A stretch of 37,067 nucleotides of DNA from Spiroplasma endosymbiont of Danaus chrysippus (GCF_902809815.1 NZ_CADDIL010000005.1:1421-38487), one strand, 5' to 3'; shown: positions 8,819 to 20,360, numbered from the stretch's first letter. Program-made: numbers and translations. The notes: a model not told the origin generated them from the sequence alone.

Positions 8819-9588
8819 ATGCCTAAAAATATACAAAATATACAAATGACAGAAAAAGAATATAAAAATTTTAAAAATTATAAAAAACAAAAAGCAATTC
8901 AAGAAGAAATGATATTAAAAACAAAAAGTACAGCAAAAAAAGCGGGGAAAATTGCTATTAATCATGCGCCAACAATAGGTGGTACGTTGGGGTTTTTAGC
9001 GGGTGGATTTGGTGCAGGACTTACTGATAATAATCATAATACTATTTTTGATATACCTTTTGCAATTTCTTCAGGTGTTGGTGGAGCAATAATTGGATCT
9101 GTTGTAAAACAAAATTACAAAGCTAATATTGCTGAAAAAAAAGCAAAACGACAAGAAAAATTACAATACATGCTATTAGAAAATATAAATAATTCATCAG
9201 ATTCAGAATCCGAAGAAGAATCAGAACAAGAATTTGAACAAAACAAAGAAAATAGTTTGTATACTAATTTTGAAAAAAAATAACATTAAAAGAAGAAGCA
9301 ATAAAAAAGAGAGAACTTTTATTACAAAACATGAAATTAGATGCAAAATTTCAAAAGCAAGAACAACAATTAAAAGAATTGAGTATTCAAAATAATTCAG
9401 TTGATGATATTCTTCCAAAAGAATTAGCAAACACATTATCTACTGTTCCTATGACTTTTGCTAATTTAAATAATGGTAATCCTATTTCTCAAGATGTAAT
9501 AAATGCTGCTAATTTAATGTCTATAAGTCCATCTTCAAAACCTGTTGCTGATAAACAAGAAAACCAAAAACCTCTTATTTCTATGTAA
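8819..9588 (+). pseudogene. Glycine-zipper membrane protein, frameshifted
   Basis: Read as is, the ATG at 8819 (AAAGGAAG upstream) gives 154 aa ending at 9281-9283. A frame open from 9268 continues with MKLDAKFQKQEQQLKEL to 9588. One extra A in the A8 run 9273-9280 would join them into one protein of about 256 aa (NFEKK-ITLKEEAIKKREL) with a continuous coiled coil, so I read this as one gene with a homopolymer frameshift. Residues about 48-100 hold Gly-rich hydrophobic stretches (GGTLGFLAGGFGAG; SSGVGGAIIGSVV) typical of membrane glycine zippers, followed by an acidic Ser/Glu run. Function unknown. The alternative is two separate short proteins. Confidence 0.65.
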
Positions 9589-9646
9589 TATTATACATTA
9601 ATGAAACAAATAATAAAATCAGATATAGTTTAAAGGAGGATTACTT

Positions 9647-9957
9647 ATGCATTTTGATCCTATCGAAGACTTGTTTAATGATTTAGGTTCACAGTTTCAG
9701 TATTTTGGAAATGATACTGAAACTTTATTTAATAATTTTGGTGATAATATAAGTTCAGAATTTGAAGTATTTACAAAAGATTTAAATACTAATTTTCAAT
9801 CTTTTAGCAATGATGCAAGTAATGTCTTTAATGATCTAGGTAAGGAGTTTCAATCTCTGGGTAATGAAATTACTGAAGGTTTTCAAATTGTTAGTAATGA
9901 TGTAGAATTTTTTTTAATGATCTAGGTAAGGAGTTTCAATGTCTGGTATTTAATTAA
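9647..9957 (+). CDS. Small amphipathic repeat protein, frameshifted near its end
   Basis: ATG 9647 behind a strong AAAGGAGG. As read, 92 aa ending at 9923-9925. The protein is built from near-repeats of FNDLG.(Q/E)FQ.(F/L)GN(D/E), for example LFNDLGSQFQYFGNDTE and VFNDLGKEFQSLGNEIT, giving an amphipathic helix pattern of roughly 11 residues. A T8 run (9908-9915) shifts the frame: with one T more, a further NDLGKEFQ unit is read through to TAA 9955-9957, and the DNA AATGATCTAGGTAAGGAG itself is repeated at about 9829 and 9916. No family recognised. Lipid-surface or filament binding is only a guess from the helix pattern. Confidence 0.6.
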
Positions 9958-10047
9958 TTAAATTAAGTAACACAATTCAATTAAATTAAGTAACACTACT
10001 GTATTTAATTAATTAAGTAACACAATTCAATTAAGTAACACAATTCA
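9948..10047 (+). repeat. Short direct repeats around TTAAGTAACAC
   Basis: Four imperfect units containing AATTAAGTAACAC, three of them followed by AATTCA, separated by TTAATTAA-type spacers. They lie between the repeat-protein gene and the left end of IS256 copy B. Units are too short and irregular for a CRISPR array. Confidence 0.6.
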
Positions 10048-10083
10048 CCGCCATAAAACACAACAGCAATTTTAAAGAAGTAA

Positions 10084-10652
10084 GGGAATGTTTAGTAATC
10101 TGTGTGACTTACAAAAATAACTATGTTTAATTAATTCTAGTAAATATAATTTATATATCTAGAAAGAGTGAGTTACAGATGGCTAAAAAAGATAATCTTA
10201 ATAACAATGATCGAATATCAAAAGCAGTAGATTTATTATTAGAAAATACTGAAGATTTAACAACAGTTTTTAAAGAGGGAGGCTTATATAAAGAATTAAC
10301 TAAACGATTGTTAGAAAAAATGTTGAATTCTGAGATGCAAAATTATTTAGGACACGAAAGAAATCAACGCAGTAATAATGACAATGTTCGTAATGGTACA
10401 ACATCAAAAAAATTAATAACTCAACAAGGTAAAATTGAAATTGATGTACCAAGAGATCGCAATAGTAATTTTGAACCAGTAATAATCACAAAAAGACAGA
10501 GAAGATTTGATGGTTTTGATCAACAAGTTCTTTCACTATATGCAAAAGGTATGACTTTATCAGATATTAGAATGCAGTTGCAAGAGTTATATCATGGCGC
10601 AGATATTAGCGAAAGCGTAATTAGTCAAATTACTGATGATGTCATTGATGAT
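10084..10652 (+). mobile_element. IS256-family element, 5' half (copy B)
   Basis: Begins with the left inverted repeat at 10084 and is cut at 10652, where IS256 copy C begins. Together with copy E (13333-14174) it reconstitutes one plus-strand element into which C and D were inserted. B has private substitutions (Arg for Pro at residue 12, Leu for Val at 45, His for Asp at 147), so it is an older or diverged copy. Confidence 0.85.
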
Positions 10653-10664
10653 GAGGCTTTTTAG
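10179..10664 (+). pseudogene. IS256 transposase, 3'-truncated
   Basis: 161 codons: the N-terminal two-fifths of the 412-aa transposase, up to QITDDVIDD, then three codons from the terminal repeat of copy C and a stop at 10662-10664. The catalytic core is missing. Confidence 0.9.
10617..10652 (+). repeat. 36-bp direct repeat flanking the nested IS256 copies (left)
   Basis: The 36 bases up to the copy B/C junction recur exactly at 13333-13368, where copy E begins. Too long to be an ordinary IS256 target duplication (usually 8-9 bp). Confidence 0.85.
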
Positions 10665-12027
10665 TAATCTGTGTTTCTTTGTTTTACAAAGTACTAGTTC
10701 AGATTAATTCTGTCTTCAAATTTTATCATAAAATGAGCAATTGCTGTATTTCAATTTTGAATAGGCAATGTTCATTTTTTTGTGATATTTTCAATTGCTA
10801 AGTAAAAAATTTTAAAAACTGCCATATCATTAGGAAAAACTTTTTTATTTCTAATAACTTTTCGTAATTGGCTATTAACAGATTCAATAGCATTTGTAGT
10901 ATAAATTACCCTTTTAATTTCTGCTGGATAACTAATAAAAACCATTAAATTTTCTCAATTTTTATATCAAGATTTAGCAATTTGTGGATATTGTTTATTT
11001 CATTTACTTTCAAATGATTCTAAAGCTTGCATTGCTTGTTCTTCACTACATGCTGTATAAATTGGCTTTAAATCGATAACTAGAGACTTTCGATGTTTGT
11101 ATGAAACATATTTTAAGCTATTTCTAATTTGATGAACTATGCATAATTGATGTTCAGTTTTAGGATAAACTGATTGTATTGCCTCTGACATGCCTGTTAA
11201 ATTATCACTACAAGCAATAAGAATATCATTTAAGCCTCGATTTTTCATTTCTGTAAAATTATTTAATCAGAATTTAGCACCTTCATTTTCACTAATTCAT
11301 AAACCTAAAACATCTTTTTTACCTTCTAAATCAACTCCTAAAGCTATATAAACTGATTTGTTAATAATACGTTTATCCTGACGTACTTTAACTACGATAC
11401 AATCAAAATAAATGATTGGATAAACACTATCTAATGGACGATTTTGCCATGCTTTGACATCATCAATGACATCATCAGTAATTTGACTAATTACGCTTTC
11501 GCTAATATCTGCGCCATCATATAACTCTTGCAACTGCATTCTAATATCTGATAAAGTCATACCTTTTGCATATAGTGAAAGAACTTGTTGATCAAAACCA
11601 TCAAATCTTCTCTGTCTTTTTGTGATTATTACTGGTTCAAAATTACTATTGCGATCTCTTGGTACATCAATTTCAATTTTACCTTGTTGAGTTATTAATT
11701 TTTTTGATGTTGTACCATTACGAACATTGTCATTATTACTGCGTTGATTTCTTTCGTGTCCTAAATAATTTTGCATCTCAGAATTCAACATTTTTTCTAC
11801 CAATCGTTTAGTTAATTCTTTATATAAGCCTCCCTCTTTAAAAACTGTTGTTAAATCCTCAGTATTTTCTAATAATAAATCTACTGCTTTTGATATTGGA
11901 TCATTGTTATTAAGATTATCTTTTTTAGCCATCTGTAACTCACTCTTTCTAGATATATAAATTATATTTACTAGAATTAATTAAACATAGTTATTTTTGT
12001 AAGTCACACAGATTACTAAACATTCCC
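10653..12027 (-). mobile_element. Complete IS256-family element (copy C), 1375 bp
   Basis: The only copy in the window with both ends. The right end at 10653 (GAGGCTTTTTAGTAATC) and the left end at 12027 (GGGAATGTTTAGTAATC read inward) form imperfect inverted repeats sharing TTTAGTAATCTGTGT or close to it. The ends were set by comparing all copies. No matching target duplication is seen: it abuts copy B on one side and the truncated copy D on the other. Confidence 0.88.
10694..11932 (-). CDS. IS256-family transposase, full length
   Basis: 412 aa, usual for the Mutator-like IS256 DDE transposases, which cut and paste through a circular intermediate. The three acidic residues are in [10 protein letters not shown] (first Asp), ACSDNLTGM (second Asp) and [14 protein letters not shown] (Glu). 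[13 protein letters not shown] is the conserved helical insert region. Several TGA codons (e.g. GLW, KFW) must be Trp; reading them as stops would break the gene into 211- and 82-aa pieces. Looks intact and is the likely active source copy. Confidence 0.93.
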
Positions 12028-13232
12028 ATAAAATGAGCAATTGCTGTATTTCAATTTTGAATAGGCAATGTTCATTTTTTTGTGATATTTTCAATTGCTA
12101 AGTAAAAAATTTTAAAAACTGCCATATCATTAGGAAAAACTTTTTTATTTCTAATAACTTTTCGTAATTGGCTATTAACAGATTCAATAGCATTTGTAGT
12201 ATAAATTACCCTTTTAATTTCTGCTGGATAACTAATAAAAACCATTAAATTTTCTCAATTTTTATATCAAGATTTAGCAATTTGTGGATATTGTTTATTT
12301 CATTTACTTTCAAATGATTCTAAAGCTTGCATTGCTTGTTCTTCACTACATGCTGTATAAATTGGCTTTAAATCGATAACTAGAGACTTTCGATGTTTGT
12401 ATGAAACATATTTTAAGCTATTTCTAATTTGATGAACTATGCATAATTGATGTTCAGTTTTAGGATAAACTGATTGTATTGCCTCTGACATGCCTGTTAA
12501 ATTATCACTACAAGCAATAAGAATATCATTTAAGCCTCGATTTTTCATTTCTGTAAAATTATTTAATCAGAATTTAGCACCTTCATTTTCACTAATTCAT
12601 AAACCTAAAACATCTTTTTTACCTTCTAAATCAACTCCTAAAGCTATATAAACTGATTTGTTAATAATACGTTTATCCTGACGTACTTTAACTACGATAC
12701 AATCAAAATAAATGATTGGATAAACACTATCTAATGGACGATTTTGCCATGCTTTGACATCATCAATGACATCATCAGTAATTTGACTAATTACGCTTTC
12801 GCTAATATCTGCGCCATCATATAACTCTTGCAACTGCATTCTAATATCTGATAAAGTCATACCTTTTGCATATAGTGAAAGAACTTGTTGATCAAAACCA
12901 TCAAATCTTCTCTGTCTTTTTGTGATTATTACTGGTTCAAAATTACTATTACGATCTCTTGGTACATCAATTTCAATTTTACCTTGTTGAGTTATTAATT
13001 TTTTTGATGTTGTACCATTACGAACATTGTCATTATTACTGCGTTGATTTCTTTCGTGTCCTAAATAATTTTGCATCTCAGAATTCAACATTTTTTCTAC
13101 CAATCGTTTAGTTAATTCTTTATATAAGCCTCCCTCTTTAAAAACTGTTGTTAAATCCTCAGTATTTTCTAATAATAAATCTACTGCTTTTGATATTGGA
13201 TCATTGTTATTAAGATTATCTTTTTTAGCCAT
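11991..13232 (-). CDS. IS256-family transposase with replaced C-terminal tail
   Basis: Same protein as the copy C transposase through AIAHFM, with all three catalytic residues kept. The last 13 residues are replaced by [11 protein letters not shown] read out of the left terminal repeat of copy C, giving 413 aa and a stop at 11991-11993. It may still be active in trans because only the extreme C-terminus is changed; that is inference. Confidence 0.85.
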
Positions 13233-13327
13233 CTGTAACTCACTCTTTCTAGATATATAAATTATATTTACTAGAATTAATTAAACATAGTTATTTTTGT
13301 AAGTCACACAGATTACTAAACATTCCC
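12028..13327 (-). mobile_element. IS256-family element lacking its right end (copy D)
   Basis: Has the left inverted repeat at 13327 but lacks the last about 75 bases including the right repeat; copy C's left end abuts it at 12027/12028. By eye nearly identical to copy C over the shared length (one difference seen at 12951, A for G). Without a right end it cannot move by itself. Confidence 0.88.
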
Positions 13328-13332
13328 AAAAT

Positions 13333-14133
13333 GTAATTAGTCAAATTACTGATGATGTCATTGATGATGTCAAAGCATGGCAAAATCGTCCATTAGATAG
13401 TGTTTATCCAATCATTTATTTTGATTGTATCGTAGTTAAAGTACGTCAGGATAAACGTATTATTAACAAATCAGTTTATATAGCTTTAGGAGTTGATTTA
13501 GAAGGTAAAAAAGATGTTTTAGGTTTATGAATTAGTGAAAATGAAGGTGCTAAATTCTGATTAAATAATTTTACAGAAATGAAAAATCGAGGCTTAAATG
13601 ATATTCTTATTGCTTGTAGTGATAATTTAACAGGCATGTCAGAGGCAATACAATCAGTTTATCCTAAAACTGAACATCAATTATGCATAGTTCATCAAAT
13701 TAGAAATAGCTTAAAATATGTTTCATACAAACATCGAAAGTCTCTAGTTATCGATTTAAAGCCAATTTATACAGCATGTAGTGAAGAACAAGCAATGCAA
13801 GCTTTAGAATCATTTGAAAGTAAATGAAATAAACAATATCCACAAATTGCTAAATCTTGATATAAAAATTGAGAAAATTTAATGGTTTTTATTAGTTATC
13901 CAGCAGAAATTAAAAGGGTAATTTATACTACAAATGCTATTGAATCTGTTAATAGCCAATTACGAAAAGTTATTAGAAATAAAAAAGTTTTTCCTAATGA
14001 TATGGCAGTTTTTAAAATTTTTTACTTAGCAATTGAAAATATCACAAAAAAATGAACATTGCCTATTCAAAATTGAAATACAGCAATTGCTCATTTTATG
14101 ATAAAATTTGGAGACAGAATTAATCTGAACTAG
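13333..14133 (+). pseudogene. IS256 transposase, C-terminal part
   Basis: 266 codons without an N-terminus, covering the three catalytic acidic residues and the native C-terminus (MIKFGDRINLN), stop TAG 14131-14133. It lacks a start codon and ribosome site. The differences from copy C (Gly for Glu near the end) match its status as a separate older copy. Confidence 0.9.
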
Positions 14134-14174
14134 TACTTTGTAAAACAAAGAAACACAGATTACTAAAAAGCCTC
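13333..14174 (+). mobile_element. IS256-family element, 3' part (copy E)
   Basis: Continues the plus-strand element begun by copy B, repeating 36 bases (13333-13368 = 10617-10652), and ends in the right inverted repeat (...ACTAAAAAGCCTC) at 14174. No target duplication matches the left flank of copy B. Confidence 0.85.
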
Positions 14175-14213
14175 TATTTATCATGTAAGGAATATAAGAT
14201 ATGTTTTGAATTT

Positions 14214-15029
14214 TTACTTTTTTCTTTTCTTTTTTTTATTAAGTTGACGTAATATTTTTTGATAAAAATCATATAAATGATGTTCAGAAGTTTGATAACG
14301 TTTGAACATTAAATTATTAATTCAAATATAAAAATATTGTAAACTGAAAACTAAACCAAAAACAAAAACAACGGCACTAGCAGCGATTAATCATCCATAT
14401 TCACCATTTGAATAATCAAAGAAAAAATATGGATATCATGTATCTCTTGGTGGATGAGGGACTAAGCCTTTACTGATAGTATCTTGATAATCTAAATAAC
14501 GTAAATGACCTCTAATTAGAATAACAATACAATAAATTGCTGGATAAATAACAATTAATCATAAATATATTTTATGTTGTTGTTTCATATTAATATATTG
14601 ATGACCTGATGTAACAATAAAGCTAGTAATCATAATTATTGGCATTAATAAGTGTAAAATTAATGTTGCAATTCAATTATAAGCACTGTATTGTTTTGGA
14701 TCTTGCTCAGCAGTGAAAATACCTATTCAAAATACTAACATCGTAATAGTAATATAAACAGTTACTGCTAATCGAGTTTGAAAACTTGGTTTAGTACCAC
14801 GAAAATAAGAATCAAATAAATAAACACAAAAATAAATAACAACCATATGATTACTCTCAGTAGTAAAAAAAGCATAGTAGTTACTTACTCGTTCACCATA
14901 TCCTAAATCTTCAAATTTTTCCATTGGATAATATATTGCACTAATTAAATCAATAATTAAAAATAAAATTATCATTATTAATGCAGATAAACGTATATAA
15001 AAGTTGGCTTTGTTACTTAATTTATACAT
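14214..15029 (-). CDS. Pr6Pr-like multi-pass membrane protein
   Basis: 271 aa with TGA as Trp (14725-14727 is Trp, not stop). About six hydrophobic helices; the first is IMIILFLIIDLISAI. Motifs resemble the Pr6Pr (FAR-17a/AIG1-like) membrane family: YYAFFTTESNHMVV after helix 1, HLLMPIIMITSFIV mid-protein, and a Pro/Tyr-rich loop PRDTWYPYFFFDYSNGEYGW. The C-terminus is basic and cytoplasmic. Biochemical role not established. It begins 32 bases after the polC stop on the same strand and is probably co-transcribed with it; the upstream ribosome site is weak (GTGGGA). Confidence 0.65.
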
Positions 15030-15061
15030 AATAATCCCACATCTTTTCTTTTTTCTTTGTA

Positions 15062-18000
15062 TTATAATTCTAACATTAATTGTGTATTTTCTTCTAAATG
15101 TTCTAATACTCCTAACTCATTTAATAGTTGATAATTAGTTTTAGTAATATTAGTTCGTAGTTGTAAATCATTTTTTGAAGTAATTGCTTGTTCACTCCTT
15201 GCTTTAACAATTGAATTAGCCACAATTTCACCCAATCCATCTAAAGTAATAAAAGGTGGTAAAATTTGTTTTTCACCATTTATTATTTTAACTTGAAAAA
15301 GTTTAGCATCAGAATGTTCTAAACTAATATTGCTAAATTTAATATTTCTAGCATTCATTTCTAATGCTACTTCTAATAATGGGATTAAATCTTTTTCTTT
15401 AGTAGTAACTGTATTTTTTTGACCATCATTTTTTCTTAATCTGTTATTAATATCTTTTAATTTATTAGTAATAGCACCAATGCCTTGTAACATAGTTTTA
15501 ATATCAAAAATTTCACATCTTGTTGTAAAATAAGTAACATAATATTCATGCGGATAATAAACTTTAAATCAAGCTACTCTTCATGCCATTAATACATAAG
15601 CAGTAGCGTGTGCTTTAGGAAACATATATTTAATTTTTTTGCAAGATTGAATGTATCAATTAGGAACTTTCTTTTCTTGCATTAACTTTTCATATTCTTG
15701 TTTAATGCCTTTTCCTTTACGGACATCTTCCATAATGTTAAAGGCAATTTTTGCTGGTAAGCCTTGATATACTAAATAAGTCATAATATCATCACGACAA
15801 CCAATTACATCTTTTAGTTTTAAACCTTGTTGTGAAATTAATTCATCAGCATTATTTAATCAAACATCAGTACCATGTGATAAACCAGATATTTGTACTA
15901 ATTCAGAAAATGAAGTAGGTAATGTATCACTTAACATTTTACGAACAAAACCAGTACCAAATTCAGGGATACCAATTGCTCCTGTTTTTTCGCCAAGTAA
16001 ATCATCACTAGTAATATTTAAGGCACTTAAATTAGAAAATAATGATAAAACTTTTTCATCTTGATTAGGAATAGTTTTTGGATCAATACCAGTTAAATTT
16101 TCTAACATTTTTAATGCTGTTGGATCAACGTGACCTAGAATATCTAATTTTAATAAATTATCATGAATAGCATTAAAATCAAAGTGGGTAGTTTTTCATG
16201 TAGAACTAGTATCATCAGCTGGAAAATTAATTGGTGTAAAATCGTTAATATTATATTCTTTTGGTACAACAATAATACCGCCAGGATGTTGACCAGTTGT
16301 TCTTTTAATACCAACACATCCTTGACTTAGTAACTCTAGTTTTGCTGCACGCATATCTGATTGACCAATTTTTTCTGCATAAGCTTTAACATAACCATAA
16401 GCTGTTTTATTGGCAATTGTTGAAATTGTTCCAGCACGAAAAACATTTTCTTCACCAAACATTTCTTTAGTAAAATCATGAGCTTTATTTTGATATTCAC
16501 CAGAAAAGTTTAAATCAATATCAGGTGTTTTATCACCATCAAATCCTAAGAATGTTTCAAAAGGAATATCATGACCATCAGTAATTAAATCAATATTGCA
16601 TTGTGAACATATTTTTTTTGGTAAATCATAACCACACTTATAAGAACCATTACTAATAAATTCACTAGTTTTACATTGTGGACATAAATAGTGTGGTTGT
16701 AGTGGGTTAACCTCAGTAATGTTAGCAAAAGTAGCTACTAAAGATGAACCAACTGAGCCACGACTACCAACAAGATAACCATCTTGTAAAGATTTTTCTA
16801 CTAATTTGTGTGCAATTCAATAAACAACAGCAAAACCATGAGTAATAATTGCATCTAATTCGCGAGTTAAACGTTTTTCTACATATGTTGGTAATGGATT
16901 ACCGTAACGATTTCATGCTTGTTCATAACAAAGATTACGTAATTTAGTATCAACATTAACAATACTTGGTGTAAATAAGCCATCTTTAATTGGTTTAATC
17001 ATTTCAAATTGTTTAGCTAATTGCAAAGGATTATTAATAACAATATCATTAATTAAATTAGGGTCATCTAAAAAATTAAATTCTGTTAGCATTTGATTAG
17101 TAGTTCTTAAATGTTGATCGGGATATGATGCAACTTTACCTTTACGATCAAATAATGGGTGTAACAAACCGCCAATTGCTTTGCTATTAATAATAACATC
17201 ACGATACATTTTTTCATGGGGATGTAAATAGTGGGCATCGCTAGTAGCAATTACTAATTTATTTAATTTAAGGGCATTATTAATAATTTTTTTAATAGTA
17301 TCATCTAATTGTTCTTTAGTAATATTTCCTAACTGTATTAAGTGTTTATAAACAGCAGGTGGTTGGATTTCAATAAAATCAAATCATTTCATTATTTTAA
17401 TTAGTTCTTCTTCACTTTTATTTAATGCTGTTTCAAAAACAGCACCATTTATACAACTACTACCAATTAATAGTTCTTTTCTATTTTCATTAATTGCTTC
17501 TGATATGATTTTTGGTGTTTTATAAAAATACTTTGTATGAGATAGTGAAACTAATTGATATAAATCTTTTAATCCTAATTGATTTTTTGCAAAAATAGTA
17601 ATATGTTCACCACGAAGTTTAAAATTAATTTGTTCATTAATTAAGTTATTAATTTCTTGTAAATTACAACAATTAAATTCTGTTTTTAATTGTTGTAACA
17701 TTTTTAAAAATACTTGTGCTAATACATTAGCATCATAATCAGCACGGTGGGCAATTTCATCATCATATTTAATGCCATAAGTACGACAAATAGTACCTAA
17801 TCGATAATATTTTAGTTGTGGTAGAATTGCTCTAGATAATTGCAAAGTATCAATGACAGGATTATTTAAAGGCATAAAACCCAATTGTTTCATTGCTGCT
17901 TGTAAAAAACCAAAGTCAAAGTTAGCATTATGAGCAACTATTGTTTTATTGCCAATTATTTCAATAATTGTTGGCAATATTTGTTGTAATGTTTGTTTAT

Positions 18001-19411
18001 CTTTTAACATAACATTGGTAATACTAGTAAGTTCAGTAATATGTTCAGGTACGGGATTATTTGGTTTAATTAAAATTGTATCTTGTTTTAAAATCATATT
18101 GTCTTTAACAATTGTATAACCAAATTCAATAATTTCATGGTAATTGGTTGATAAACCAGTTGTTTCTAAGTCAAGAACAATGTATTCTAAATCTAATAAT
18201 GGTGTATTAATATTATTTTTAGTAATACTAATATTATTGGGGATTAAATCCATTTCAATACCATACATTACTTTTAAGTTTGGATGTTTTTTAGCGGCAT
18301 TAGCAATATCTGGGTATGCTTGTACATTTAAGTGATCAGTAAAACCAATTGCTTGGTGTCCTCATTTAGCTACTTGATTAATATAATCACTTGCTGAAGT
18401 AATACCATCCATAGCACTCATTTTAGTATGAGTATGAAATTCAATTCTTTTAGTTTTAGCATCATCATTATTGTTAGTATTTTTATTATTTAAATCAATA
18501 ATTAAATCATCAATTCATAGTACTTGTTCTTTACTATAATTATCATAACGACTATTAGCATTAATTTTTATTCAATCATCAACTTTAATATTATCAAATT
18601 TCTGATCTGGTTGATCGCTATTAATAAATGCTTTGCAAGTAATTGCATCACTATAATCAGTAATTCAAAATGAATAAAATCATTTTTGAGTTTTAGTTAA
18701 AAATTTATTAATTTTAAAAACTTTACCACTAATAATAATATTGGGTTCATCGCCAATGATATCTTTAATGCTATGAGTTGGGTCTGTTATTTCTAAATTA
18801 ACTTTTGCTTTTTTGCGATAAGTAGTTGTATTAAAATTTTTACTTATATTATTGTTAGGAATTTTAGTTTTTAAATTGTTAGTAATTTTGCTAATTTCTG
18901 CTTTAGATTCATTTTCATAACTAATAAATGGTTGCTCTGCTTTATTTATTTTAGTTTTTAATTGAATTTTTTTAAAACCATATTGTTGAAAGTAGTTAAT
19001 AAATTGTAAAAATTCATTAGTTATTAATTTTTCTTCAATACTATTATGAATAGTAATGGTAATAATATTATTTTTATAATTAATTGCTGAGTCGGGTAAA
19101 GAATAATAAATGCCAGCTAATAGTTGCAATTTATGAGTTTTAATATAATGAAAATATGTTAATACAGTTGATTCATCAGCAGTAAGGGAAACATTAAAAT
19201 CGACACTAATATTCGAAACAGGTAATTTTTCAAAATGTTGTTCAAAACTTTTTAAAGTAGTAGTTGTTAGAAAATTAGGTAAGTTGATGGTAATTATTAC
19301 TTGTTGATTATGATGAAAATATTGTACTTTTTTAATAGTAGCATGATTAAATTCATTATTAACATCATTAAAATCCATTTCATGGAAAAGTTTTTGCAAA
19401 TCTTGGTTCAT
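15062..19411 (-). CDS. polC: DNA polymerase III alpha subunit, PolC type
   Basis: 1449 aa, normal for the Gram-positive replicative polymerase PolC. Order: N-terminal domain, OB fold (about residues 220-310), PHP domain split by the exonuclease ([15 protein letters not shown]), 3'-5' exonuclease starting about residue 410 (IVLDLETTG), zinc-binding Cys cluster (CPQC ... KCG ... CSQC, about residues 905-940), then the polymerase core with PDIDLNFSG (about residue 960) carrying catalytic Asp residues. All sub-ORFs lie in one frame and are separated only by TGA-Trp codons, so the gene is intact despite many A/T runs. GAGAGGGA precedes ATG 19411. Works with the beta clamp at the fork. Confidence 0.97.
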
Positions 19412-19612
19412 ATATTTTTCCCTCTCTTAATACTAAATAATTAACAATAATAACTATATTTTAATTAAAATATATTAAATCATTATTCTAATGTTTAATC
19501 AAATTTCATATTTTAATTATAACTTAATTAAAATTCTTATTCTTATTCTTATATAAAAAAAGTATGAAATTTTAGTTATAAAAAAATAAAAACAAAATAA
19601 TTTAATTGCAAT

Positions 19613-19647
19613 AAAAAGTAATGCCTAATATTTAGGCATTACTTTTT
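19613..19647 (-). terminator. Strong bidirectional terminator
   Basis: 16-bp stem AAAAAGTAATGCCTAA / TTAGGCATTACTTTTT with a 3-base loop, overlapping the stop of the gene at 19646. It separates that gene from polC downstream on the same strand. Confidence 0.85.
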
Positions 19648-20319
19648 ATCATGAAGGTATTATTGGATTATTTGTTTTAGGTAATGATTTGGTTTCAAAA
19701 ATAGCATTTATATTATCCACATTAAAATTTGAATTTAATTGTTGATTTCTTGTTTGTATAGATGGTTTATTAAAAGCTTTTTTTGTTCTTTTGTAAAAAC
19801 TTGTATTTGTTCTTTGGTAAATGCTGCCTTTTGATTAGAAGTAAATCATTTTAATTGTTTTGGAGTTAATGATTCAATTTGAAATTTAAATTCATAAAAA
19901 TCATATTCTATTGTTAATTGATTATTAATTGTTTTTAATGCTTTTCTTATTCCTTTTTCTAGTAGCGAAAACTTATTATAACTGAAATTTTTTATTTGTT
20001 CTGTTGTAAATGCTTGAATTTGTTTTGTTGTAAGTGCTTTCATTTGTTTTTTTGAAAAAGCATAAAGCAGTAAATTATTTTTTGTAAATAAGGGAATTAA
20101 GTTGCAATTAATTGTTGAAACTTGATATGGACTTAATAGTTGCAATAATTGTCTTCAAATTGGTAACCCATTATTATTATTATTATTTGCTTTAATGATA
20201 CTTAAAATAAATTTATCAATTTCTTGTTTATTGACAGTGTTTGTAAATGATTGTATTTGTGTTTTAGTAAGCCCTTTAAGTTCTGCTTTGCTAAATAATA
20301 TTTGATTTTTTGTAGGCAT
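19646..20319 (-). pseudogene. T/S-x-x-Q-I repeat protein, frameshifted near the C-terminus
   Basis: From ATG 20319 (AAAAAGGACA upstream) the frame runs 194 codons to 19735-19737. One extra A in the A7 run at 19778-19784 (minus strand) instead gives EQKKAFNKPSIQTRNQQ and continues to a stop at 19646-19648, right at the terminator, so the native product is probably about 224 aa. It has repeated units such as LTTKQIQAFTTEQIKNF, LTPKQLKWF and FTKEQIQVFTKEQ, with QI/QL-F spacing of about 8 residues. No signal peptide. Family not recognised. The gene follows a type-1 leader hairpin, and 17 bases around its start codon are identical to those at 8819. Confidence 0.65.
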
Positions 20320-20360
20320 ATCTTTTAATTTTTGTCCTTTTTATTTAAATTTAATTTAAT

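Noticed and set aside
9221-9436. 71-aa minus-strand hydrophobic ORF
   Set aside because: Antisense to a Lys/Glu-rich coiled coil; such complements always look hydrophobic.
9948-10047. CRISPR array
   Set aside because: Repeats are short, imperfect and without regular unique spacers; no cas genes in the window.
10617-13368. 36-bp flanking repeat as an IS256 target-site duplication
   Set aside because: IS256-family duplications are usually 8-9 bp; this length points to recombination or composite insertion instead.
10653-13827. Transposase ORFs ending at TGA codons (211- and 82-aa pieces) as separate proteins
   Set aside because: TGA is Trp in this genome; the pieces join in one frame into a 412-aa transposase, and polC and lon need the same reading.
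18144-18335. 63-aa plus-strand ORF
   Set aside because: Antisense shadow of polC.
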